From JBJXFK01 sp046155505 (GTDB taxonomy: Bacteria > Planctomycetota > Phycisphaerae > UBA1845 > Fen-1342), in NCBI GenBank assembly GCA_046155505.1, contig JBJXFK010000219.1, positions 1 through 44,541 of the forward strand: a DNA stretch of 44,541 bases, read 5' to 3'. Below are positions 24,660-31,795 of this stretch, piece by piece. The notes under the pieces are model-generated. The model made no database searches. It was not told the DNA's origin and worked only from the letters and a program-made list of their open reading frames with translations. The translations under genes were made by a program, and so were the position numbers. Within the stretch, counting starts at the first letter, position 1; each line of letters starts with the position of its first letter.

Positions 24660-25946
24660 ATGAATATGAAACTCATACTCGACTTCCTGAAGACCCACGC
24701 CATCTCGCTCGCCTCGGGCGCCCTGGCGCTGGGGTTCATCGGTGCGGCGGTAATGGGCATGTCCTCGACCACCGTGGTCGATGCGATGAAAAAGGAACTG
24801 ACCGCGACCGGCGCGAGCAGCATTCAATCGTTGCGTAGCGCGCCGAAAAACGAAGCCGTCATCAAGGCTGAAAAAGATCGCGGTCTGGCGTTTGAAAAGG
24901 AATACAACGCCACGATTGATATCGCCAAGCAGGTGAACAAGCGCGAGCCGCTGATGGCGGGCGTGTTTCCCAAGCCCGCCGCCGACTCGACGCCGTTCGA
25001 GTTTCGCATCGCCTATCACAGCGCGATCGTGAAGCTGGCGGTCGAGCTGGATGCGACCACGCCGCCGACACAGGCCGAGATTGACGAAGAGCGGCAAAAC
25101 ATCGAGGAAGAGTATCGCGTCAAGAACGAACGCGATCCCGATCCGGCGGTCGCAGCCGCTGCCCAATCGGTGACGACGCCCACGTTCGGCGGCGGACCAC
25201 GCGGCGGGGGTCGCGGCGGCACGGGTGGCGGAACAGGCGCAAGCACGATCCCCGGCCTACCGGACGAGGACAAATACAACCCGCTCATTCGCGCTCGCGT
25301 GGCCAAGGCGCGCAGTACGCGCATGTGGTACGACCCCGAGCGGTCGTTTCACGTAACGCTCGCGCCCGATACGCCCACCGCGCCGACACCCGACGAAATG
25401 TGGTATGCGCAGGTGTCGCTCTGGATTCAGCAGGACGTGGTGCGCGGCATCAAGGCGATCAACGAAGAAGCCGCGGGCAAAGTAACGTCGGGCGATGCCA
25501 ACGTGCAGCACATGCCGGTCAAGCGGCTGATCGGCGTGCGCGTCCTGGGCTATGAACTGGCCGACAAGCGCGTCCCGTTTCCGCCGTCGCTGGTCGAATT
25601 CGGCGCGCTGAGCGGCGAGAGCGCACCGCTTTCGTTCACCGGCCGCACCAGCGGCGATCCGTTCGACGTGGTGCGCTTCGAGATCGGACTGATCGTCGAT
25701 CAGCGGCAGCTCATGCGCGTGGTCGATTCGATCTGCAAGCAGAACTATTTCAAAAATGTCGGCATCAGTTTTGATCAAGTGGTGCGTGAGAAAGACGAGC
25801 AGGCCGAGGGCTATCTGTATGGTCCCGACCCGGTTGTCTACACGCGGCTGTCGTTCGAATGCTACATGGCCCGCGACGTGTTCAAGGAAATGCAGCCGGA
25901 AGCGGTGAGCACGGCGCTGAGCGGTGCTGCACCGGCCGCGCCGTAG
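24660..25946 (+). CDS. Single-pass Gly-rich protein of the pilM operon (PilO-like position)
   Basis: A 428-residue protein, not assigned to a named family with confidence. One membrane helix (about 14-34) is followed by a helical/coiled region (40-165, with QAEIDEERQNIEEEYRVKNER), a Gly/Arg linker (176-195, GGGPRGGGRGGTGGG) and a globular domain (200-415) rich in alternating hydrophobic residues, ending LSFECYMARDV. Position and topology fit PilO; Akkermansia Amuc_1100, a PilO-like protein beside a PilM-like gene, is a possible relative. It starts 27 nt after the pilM stop with AGGAGA before the ATG. Probably co-transcribed with the genes on both sides. Role in a pilus or type II secretion platform is inferred from context. 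Confidence 0.75.
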   Translation: MNMKLILDFLKTHAISLASGALALGFIGAAVMGMSSTTVVDAMKKELTATGASSIQSLRSAPKNEAVIKAEKDRGLAFEKEYNATIDIAKQVNKREPLMAGVFPKPAADSTPFEFRIAYHSAIVKLAVELDATTPPTQAEIDEERQNIEEEYRVKNERDPDPAVAAAAQSVTTPTFGGGPRGGGRGGTGGGTGASTIPGLPDEDKYNPLIRARVAKARSTRMWYDPERSFHVTLAPDTPTAPTPDEMWYAQVSLWIQQDVVRGIKAINEEAAGKVTSGDANVQHMPVKRLIGVRVLGYELADKRVPFPPSLVEFGALSGESAPLSFTGRTSGDPFDVVRFEIGLIVDQRQLMRVVDSICKQNYFKNVGISFDQVVREKDEQAEGYLYGPDPVVYTRLSFECYMARDVFKEMQPEAVSTALSGAAPAAP

Positions 25947-26039
25947 GTTTGTGTGCATCGTCGCGATGTGAGCGGTTGAAATGAATTGGGTTCGCGCCTC
26001 GTCGCGGTTGCGACCGGGCGATATTCGGGAGTGGCAATC

Positions 26040-28085
26040 ATGCAACAGTATTTGCAATTGCTCGAAAAGCACATTGAGAAAGTGATCCTCGGCCTGGCCG
26101 GCGTGTTCACGCTCTACATGCTCTATGCGTACATGATCAGTAGTCCTTATCAGATCGAGTTCGCCGGCAAGAAGGTCGTGCCGGCAGCGCTGCATGGCGA
26201 GATTCTCGACTCGGCCAAAGGGCTTGAAGTCGCGGTGCGCAATGCGACGGGCGACTCGGCCCCGGTCGAGAAGTTCAGCGACAAGTTGCAAGCCGCGTTG
26301 TCGCGCGGCATCTTCGCCGATGCGACCGTCAGCGAGAGTGTCCGCCGCACGGTGGCGTTCGGCACTGACATCGCGGTGAAGGGTATGGAAGAGGCTGATG
26401 ACGCGGGCGGGCCCATCGCGCTGGTCAGGCCGCTGGCCCCATCGCAGCCGCGATTTGTGCAGGGGCGCAGCAGCATCGTGCCCAAACAAGCAGAACTGAC
26501 GGCGGCGGCCGCGTCGCCAAATGCACCAGGCACCGGTCGCGGTACGGGCGGACGCGGCGGTGCATTGGCGCCGGGTGGCACGGGAGATGAACCGGAAAAG
26601 GCCGCCGGTCCGCCGCCGATCGAGGATTCTTGGGTGACGATCGCGTCGTACTTCGATGTTTCGGGGCAGCGCGAGGCGATGGCCAAGGCTCGCTATCGCA
26701 GCCATTTGCAAAAGGCCGAGTTCGTCGGCATGGATGTCGAACGTCGCGAACGGCAATCGGACGGACAGTGGTCGGAGTGGAAGCCGGTGGCTGCGGGAAT
26801 GGCCATGCCCAAGGTCGAGATTCCCGAGCCGGCGATCGACGATGCGGGCGTGCTGAAAAATCGCGAGGCGCTCAACGCGATGCGTGCGCAGGTGCGGGCC
26901 GAGCAGGCGCGGCTGATGCAGCCACCGTTCTTTGAAGTGAAGGATGGCGAGCAGTGGAGCACGCCGCCGCTGCCGGGGCACGAGCCGGCGGTGGAAGAGG
27001 ACGTGGTCAAGCGTCCGCCTCCGAAGCCGCCGAAGGATGAGCCGCCGCCGAATGTGCGGCAGCAGGGCACGGGCGGTGGTGGGGGTCCGGTCGCGGCGGG
27101 TGGTGGCGGCGGTCGGGGACGCGGCGGCCCGCGCGGTGGCGGTCGCCGTGTGCCGCAAGCCGACGATCCGGCGGCCAAGGAAGAGGCCCGCAAACAGGCC
27201 AAGTCGGACCTCGACGAGGCCCGCAAGATGATGGCGGCCAAAGAATATGACGCCGCGATGGACCTTGCGAACAACGTCAAGGAAAACACGGAAGCCACGC
27301 AGCAGCAGCAGAACCAAGCTGAGGCAATTGTCGCCGACGCGATGAAGAAGCTCGAAGCGGCGTCGGGCGAGGGTGCGCCGGGCGTCACCGGTACCGGCGG
27401 TCGATTCGGCGGCGGCCCGCGCGGCGGCGGTCGCGGCCAGGCCGATCCCGACGTGCCGAAGATCACGCTGATCACCAACCCCGAAGGCAAGAAGGAAACC
27501 GCTGTCTGGTTTCATGATGACAGCGTCGAGCCGGGCAAGACGTATCAATATCGCACGCGCGTGCGGCTGTGGAATCGCTATGTCGGCGACATGAAGGCAC
27601 TGCAAAACCCGCAGGAGGCACGCAGCGCGATCATCGCCGGCGACTGGTCGCCGATCAGCGACGATATCACCGTCCGTCCGCTGCGACACTTCTTCGTGTC
27701 CGCCGGTCGCGCTGGAGAAGGTAAGGCCAGCGTCGAAGTCTGGGCGCGGCACAAGGGCAAGTGGGTCGAAAAGAAGTTCGAAGTCGGCTCCGGCGATCGC
27801 ATCGGCGGTGTGGTCGGAATGGACGTCGGCGAGGTCGATGAGAACCAGAAGAAGAAGAAGACCGACATCGACTTCTCGACCGGCGCAATCGTCGTCGACA
27901 TCCGCACGGCGATGGCCAAAGTCCGCACGCCCGCCAAGGGCAACTCGTTCCGCGTGGACGAGCGCGAGTCGATCATCCTGACCTACATCGATCCAGCGGA
28001 TGGTCAGGTGAAGGAACGCGTGCAGATCGCCGAACGCCACGACCCGGACAAGAAGCGCATCGAACGCGAGACGGAGAACACGTAA
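26040..28085 (+). CDS. Single-pass protein with repeated Gly/Arg linkers (PilP-like position)
   Basis: A 681-residue protein I cannot name. A membrane helix lies at about 14-34. Four Gly/Arg/Pro-rich disordered stretches (near 160-185, 315-370, 448-468) separate compact modules. The segment from about 196 (WVTIASYFDV...FVGMDVERRERQSDGQWSEW) and that from about 488 (AVWFHDDSVEPGKTYQYRTR) both read like fibronectin-III-type strands. The helical stretch 375-440 carries a TPR-like AKEYDAAMDLANNV. The C-terminal 120 residues are beta-rich and charged. ATG at 26040 follows GGGAG and begins the amphipathic lead to the anchor. It is the last gene of the operon, closed by the hairpin at 28117-28159. 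It may form the extracytoplasmic part of the pilM-linked platform. Confidence 0.75.
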   Translation: MQQYLQLLEKHIEKVILGLAGVFTLYMLYAYMISSPYQIEFAGKKVVPAALHGEILDSAKGLEVAVRNATGDSAPVEKFSDKLQAALSRGIFADATVSESVRRTVAFGTDIAVKGMEEADDAGGPIALVRPLAPSQPRFVQGRSSIVPKQAELTAAAASPNAPGTGRGTGGRGGALAPGGTGDEPEKAAGPPPIEDSWVTIASYFDVSGQREAMAKARYRSHLQKAEFVGMDVERRERQSDGQWSEWKPVAAGMAMPKVEIPEPAIDDAGVLKNREALNAMRAQVRAEQARLMQPPFFEVKDGEQWSTPPLPGHEPAVEEDVVKRPPPKPPKDEPPPNVRQQGTGGGGGPVAAGGGGGRGRGGPRGGGRRVPQADDPAAKEEARKQAKSDLDEARKMMAAKEYDAAMDLANNVKENTEATQQQQNQAEAIVADAMKKLEAASGEGAPGVTGTGGRFGGGPRGGGRGQADPDVPKITLITNPEGKKETAVWFHDDSVEPGKTYQYRTRVRLWNRYVGDMKALQNPQEARSAIIAGDWSPISDDITVRPLRHFFVSAGRAGEGKASVEVWARHKGKWVEKKFEVGSGDRIGGVVGMDVGEVDENQKKKKTDIDFSTGAIVVDIRTAMAKVRTPAKGNSFRVDERESIILTYIDPADGQVKERVQIAERHDPDKKRIERETENT

Positions 28086-28116
28086 CCGTATTCGGTCGGA
28101 TTTTCGGTTGAACAAT

Positions 28117-28159
28117 ATTGCGGGAAGCGCCGATCAATCCGATCGGCGCTTCCCGCAAT
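28117..28159. terminator. Perfect 19-bp hairpin between convergent genes
   Basis: ATTGCGGGAAGCGCCGATC (28117-28135) pairs perfectly with 28141-28159 around a 5-nt loop, 31 nt after the pilM operon. It lies between convergent transcription units and could stop both; the T-tract is weak (ATTTGTTGG). Confidence 0.8.
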
Positions 28160-28252
28160 CATTTGTTGGTCAACGCGATCGCCGAGCGCGTGGGCAATTG
28201 AAGAAAGACCGGTCGGAGACCGGTCCCCCAGCGCGCGCCCCCGGCCCTGCGC

Positions 28253-28281
28253 CCTCTTCTCTGTGCCGTCTGCGCCTCTGT
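28253..28281. repeat. CTCTGTG-type repeat, inverse of the 963-1025 repeat
   Basis: TCTGTGCCGTCTGCGCCTCTGTG is the reverse-strand wording of the CACAGAG repeat at 963-1025. It lies just beyond the stop of the convergent dehydrogenase gene. A GACCGGTC/GACCGGTC palindrome sits slightly upstream, near 28207-28226. Confidence 0.55.
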
Positions 28282-28283
28282 GT

Positions 28284-29210
28284 TTAGCCCGTCTTCAATT
28301 CGCGGCGCAGAGCCGCCAGCACGTCATCCACCACCGCGTTCATCCGTCGCAGACCCGCGTGCGTCCGTGCCGCGATGTGTGGCGTCAGCAAGCAATTCGC
28401 CATCGAGAAAAGCGGATGCCCGACCGGCAACGGCTCGGGATCGACAACATCGAGCCCGGCCCCGCCGAGTTGCCCTGATGCGAGCGCGGCCAGGAGCGCG
28501 TCGGTGCGCACCACGCTGCCGCGACAGGTATTGATCAACAGCGCCCCGCGCCGCATCGTCGCGATTCGTGCTGCATCGGCCAGGCCGCGCGTTTCGCGCG
28601 TCAGCGGAACATGCAGCGAGACAATGTCGCTCTCACGCCAGAGCGTCTCGGCATCGACGCACCTCGCGCCCGCAGGCGGCGAATCGATCGTGCGAATATC
28701 GTGATAAATCGCGCGGCAGCCAAACCCCGTCGCAATGCGGGCGACACGTGAGCCGATCCGCCCGCAGCCGAGAATGCCGACCGTCTGGTCGCAGAGTTCG
28801 ACGCCATGCGGCTCGCGGCGGGCCTCGGCGAAGTGACCGTGGCGATAGTGCTCGGCCAGGCGCGCGATGGGGCGGAGGAGTTGCAGGATGAGTGCGAGCG
28901 TCAGTTCGGCGACTGCGTCGGACGCGGCGGCGGGGGCGTGGACAACCTCAATGCCCAACTCACTCGCGGTGGCTTCATCCACTTTGTCCAGCCCGACGCC
29001 GGCGACGCCGAGCACGCGCAGTCGTTTGCCGGATTCGAGAATGCGGCGGGTGATGGGCGTGCTGGTTTTGGCGACGATGGCGTCACAATCGGCGACGGCG
29101 GCGCAGAGTGTGGTTTCGTCTCGCGAGGCTGGACGCACAACTTCGGCAGCCGCGGCGAGTCGCGACTCGGCGTCGGCGTCGAGGGCGTCGGTGAGCAAGA
29201 TGCGAAGCAC
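28284..29210 (-). CDS. D-isomer 2-hydroxyacid dehydrogenase
   Basis: A 308-residue NAD-dependent oxidoreductase of the D-2-hydroxyacid dehydrogenase family (phosphoglycerate/lactate/glyoxylate type). Visible: GVAGVGLDKVD (substrate-domain loop), nucleotide loop VGILGCGRIGSRVARI, LHVPLTRETRGL, the catalytic Arg in INTCRGSVV, the Glu in DVVDPEPLP and the His in LTPHIAART. No C-terminal ACT domain is present, so it is not a full-length SerA; the exact substrate cannot be named. The start was set at GTG 29210, where an ATP-grasp-free Rossmann start (LRILLTDALD) begins and GAGGA precedes it; upstream in-frame codons run through palindromic repeats. It is the last gene of a leftward series after rlmN, from which a repeat-filled gap of 125 bp separates it. 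Confidence 0.88.
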   Translation of the reverse strand: MLRILLTDALDADAESRLAAAAEVVRPASRDETTLCAAVADCDAIVAKTSTPITRRILESGKRLRVLGVAGVGLDKVDEATASELGIEVVHAPAAASDAVAELTLALILQLLRPIARLAEHYRHGHFAEARREPHGVELCDQTVGILGCGRIGSRVARIATGFGCRAIYHDIRTIDSPPAGARCVDAETLWRESDIVSLHVPLTRETRGLADAARIATMRRGALLINTCRGSVVRTDALLAALASGQLGGAGLDVVDPEPLPVGHPLFSMANCLLTPHIAARTHAGLRRMNAVVDDVLAALRRELKTG

Positions 29211-29240
29211 GGCGTTCCTCGTTGGACGCTGTGAGTGAAT

Positions 29241-29345
29241 TGTAGGGTGGGCCTTGCCCACCATTTGTGGCCGGTTCGAAGTTCCAGCCGAACGTTGGGC
29301 AATGCCCAACCTACGCGCTCGATACTCGCTACTCGCTACTCTGAA
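29241..29345. repeat. Repeat cluster between rlmN and the dehydrogenase gene
   Basis: TGTAGGGTGGGCCTTGCCCA with CCAT (29241-29264) and the related CGTTGGGCAATGCCCAACCT (29293-29312) are short palindromes of one family. They are followed by TACTCGC heptads (29318-29340), the reverse strand of the TAGCGAG units at 10683-10708. The heptads overlap the last codons and stop of rlmN. Confidence 0.75.
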
Positions 29346-30517
29346 CTCGTCCCCGTCATCGCCTTGCGCCGCAACTGCCCGCACGCGGCGTCGGCGTTCA
29401 TGCCGCGCGACGTGCGCATGTGTACGTTCACGCCGCGATCGCGGAGCAGCGTTTGAAAATCATACGCCGCCTCGCTGCTGGGTCGCTTGTAAGGCGTCCC
29501 AGCGACCGGGTTGTAGCGCAGCAGATTCACATTCGCGCGAACGCGTTTCGCCATGCTCGCCAGCAGCCGCGCGTGCTCGGGGTGGTCGTTCACGCCTGCA
29601 AGCAGGACATACTCAAACGTCACTTCGCGGCCCGTTTTTTCGAAGAAATACCAGCACGCGTCGAGCAAGTCCTCGATCGGCACGCCCTTGCCCCACGGAA
29701 TCAGCTCATGCCGCAACTGGTCATCCGTCGCGTGCAGCGAAAGCGCCAGATTGATCTGCAACCCCTCTTCGGCCAGTTTGCGAATCTGCGCCGGCAAGCC
29801 GACCGTGCTGAGCGTGATCTTCCGCGCGCCGATGCCCATGCCCCACGGCGCGTTGAGAATTTTCACCGCCTGAATCGCGGCGGCGTAATTCGCCAGCGGC
29901 TCGCCCATGCCCATCATCACGATGTTGCTCAGCCGGTCGCCGGTCGCGGAGAGGTGTCGCGGCGACGGGCTTTCGCGGCGGGCGGCGGGTGCCGGTCGCT
30001 GGCCGCGCTCCTCCGGCGGCAACGACTCGTGAATGCGGCGGCGAATTTGCATGGCCTGTTCGACGATCTCGCCGGCGGTGAGGTTGCGTTCGACGCCGTC
30101 GAGGCCGCTGGCGCAGAAGCGACAGCCGACCGGGCAGCCGACTTGCGACGAGATACAGGCGGTGTTGCGTTCATTCGCCGGAATCCAGACGGCTTCGACC
30201 GACTGACGATCGGGCCATTCGACGAGCAGCTTGGTCGTGCCGTCGTCGGCGACTGACTCGCGGGTGATGGTCGACGAAAATACCGCAGCCTCGCGCGAGA
30301 GCATTGTGCGGAGGTCTTTCGATAGGTTGCTCATGGCTTCGAAGTCGGATTCGCCGCGGCGGTAGATCCACTCGAGTATCTGCGCCGCGCGGAATTTCTT
30401 CTCGCCGCGCTCAGCAAGCCGCTGTTCGAGTTGGGCCTGGTCCATGCCGAGCAGGTGGGCGCGGGGCGGCTCGGTGGGCGGCGGGGTTTGCGATATGACA
30501 GGGAGCGACAATTCCAT
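29336..30517 (-). CDS. rlmN: Dual-specificity RNA methyltransferase RlmN
   Basis: A 393-residue radical SAM enzyme that methylates C2 of an adenosine in 23S rRNA and in some tRNAs. The 4Fe-4S ligands are Cys128, Cys132 and Cys135 (GCPVGCRFCASG); Cys121, seven residues earlier, and Cys379 in DAACGQL match the two cysteines used in methyl transfer. NIVMMGMGEPLANY (198-211) and NLALSLHATDD are typical. Two oddities: an extra Pro/Arg-rich stretch of about 20 residues (about 165-190) between the cluster domain and the GMGEP motif, and a C-terminus (TSSE-stop) that lies within a TAGCGAG heptad repeat. ATG at 30517 is the best start although no clear ribosome site precedes it; family similarity begins near residue 22. 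Confidence 0.95.
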   Translation of the reverse strand: MELSLPVISQTPPPTEPPRAHLLGMDQAQLEQRLAERGEKKFRAAQILEWIYRRGESDFEAMSNLSKDLRTMLSREAAVFSSTITRESVADDGTTKLLVEWPDRQSVEAVWIPANERNTACISSQVGCPVGCRFCASGLDGVERNLTAGEIVEQAMQIRRRIHESLPPEERGQRPAPAARRESPSPRHLSATGDRLSNIVMMGMGEPLANYAAAIQAVKILNAPWGMGIGARKITLSTVGLPAQIRKLAEEGLQINLALSLHATDDQLRHELIPWGKGVPIEDLLDACWYFFEKTGREVTFEYVLLAGVNDHPEHARLLASMAKRVRANVNLLRYNPVAGTPYKRPSSEAAYDFQTLLRDRGVNVHMRTSRGMNADAACGQLRRKAMTGTSSE

Positions 30518-30829
30518 GCGAGGATGATAGCCGAGCGGCGCAGAATCCGAACGCGGAGCGCGAGCGACGGGGTAACGCTCGAATGTCGGCGACGAGTTCA
30601 GCCGAGGTGCGATAACGGCGGCCGCGGGCGGGGACGCCCGCGGTACATCAGAACGGGCTGGAAGCCCATAGCACACGCTCGCTTGCGCGTCGCGTTCGGA
30701 TCGGCGTGCGTCCCAACTCTGCACACGCACACGCACGCGCACACGCACTCGCCGCCGAGCGATACCCCGCTCGCTCGCGCTCGGGGTTCGGATTGGGCGC
30801 TCGCTTGCGCTCGGGGTTCGGATCGGGCG
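30518..30829. other. Low-complexity spacer between phoU and rlmN
   Basis: This 312-bp stretch has no gene. It holds a CCGCGGGCG/CGCCCGCGG hairpin near 30622, a GGGCTGGAAGCCC palindrome, a CACACGCACACGCACGCG simple repeat near 30720-30755, and near-tandem GCTCGCTTGCGCTCGGGGTT units (about 30770-30830). Similar GAGCGCGAGCGAG runs lie in 10740-10930. Confidence 0.65.
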
Positions 30830-31492
30830 CTACTCGCCTTCTTCACGATGCCGAATGATCGAACCCGTCGTCAGGAAGATCACGTCTTCCGCGATATTGG
30901 TCGCATGGTCGGCGATCCGTTCCAGATTCTTCGCCACGCTCAGCACATCGAGATGCCCAGCCATGTTTTCCGGGCTGGCCGAGGCGTCGGCGACGATGTT
31001 GCGAATGATCTCGGCGTACAACTCGTCAACCGTGTCGTCGTCCTTGCGCACCTGTCGGGCCGCTTCGGCGTCTTCCATGCTGTATGCATGCACCGCGTTG
31101 CGCAAAATGCGTCGCACCAGCGGGCACATCTGTTTGAGCTGCATGTTGCGCGCGGCGAGCGGCTGAATCTCCAGATGTTTGCTGCGCTCGGCGATATTCA
31201 CCGCGCAATCGGCGATGCGTTCGAGATCGTTATTCACCTTCAGCACCGTACACAGCAGCCGCAGGTCGATGCCCACGGGCTGATAAAGCGCCATCAGGCG
31301 AATCGTCTCGGTTTCGACGGCGACTTCCTCGCTGTCCACCTCGCGGTCGCGCGAGAGGATGCGTTTGGCCATCGCAGCGTCGCTTTCGAAGACGACTTCG
31401 CACGCCTCGTGCAGCATGTCCTCGACTTCGCTGGCCATGCGCAGCGAACGGCGACGCAGTTCGTCGAGCAGCGAAACAAAATGAGCAGTCAT
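30830..31492 (-). CDS. phoU: Phosphate signalling protein PhoU
   Basis: A 220-residue all-helical cytoplasmic protein made of two PhoU repeats. Each carries the metal-binding signature: DLERIADCAVNIAERS in the first half and NLERIADHATNIAEDV in the second. PhoU represses the PhoR/PhoB response and restrains the Pst importer when phosphate is plentiful (family knowledge). ATG at 31492 was chosen because AGGAAG lies upstream and the helical fold starts there. Unlike many genomes it is not in the pst operon (18132-21944); it sits alone among unrelated leftward genes. No phoR/phoB is visible in the window. Confidence 0.94.
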   Translation of the reverse strand: MTAHFVSLLDELRRRSLRMASEVEDMLHEACEVVFESDAAMAKRILSRDREVDSEEVAVETETIRLMALYQPVGIDLRLLCTVLKVNNDLERIADCAVNIAERSKHLEIQPLAARNMQLKQMCPLVRRILRNAVHAYSMEDAEAARQVRKDDDTVDELYAEIIRNIVADASASPENMAGHLDVLSVAKNLERIADHATNIAEDVIFLTTGSIIRHREEGE

Positions 31493-31795
31493 TTCGCGCG
31501 GCTTCCTGTGCGGTTGCGAACGCACGACACCCGCCAGGCTGCGACCCGCGAGCCGTGCGTTTCGGGCGGCATCCCTGCTCGCCGGATACAGGTTTACCGT
31601 TTTGGGCGGTAAATGTCTACTCAGATTGTCGGCGGAATTGTGTCTCTTGGGCGAGTCGTCGCAAAGACATGGAGAACAGCGGCCCTCCGCTGTTATTTCT
31701 CGCCCGTGGGGAACATCAGCCGTGCGCCGCGTATCGTCGGACGATCGCAGCCGGCAGCCGTTCGGCGCAAGGCAGCGGCGGGCCGAAGCTCTCCA
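31493..31795. other. Spacer between putA and phoU with two small hairpins
   Basis: This 303-bp stretch has no gene. TTTACCG/CGGTAAA (31593-31613) and AACAGCGG/CCGCTGTT (31675-31694) are perfect short hairpins. The second could terminate putA transcripts, but no T-tract follows on that strand. The phoU promoter is expected here. Confidence 0.55.

Noticed and set aside
25257..28115. A 952-codon open frame on the - strand
   Set aside because: It lies opposite two well-supported + strand genes, its product is His/Arg-rich without a fold, and such antisense frames are expected at this GC content.
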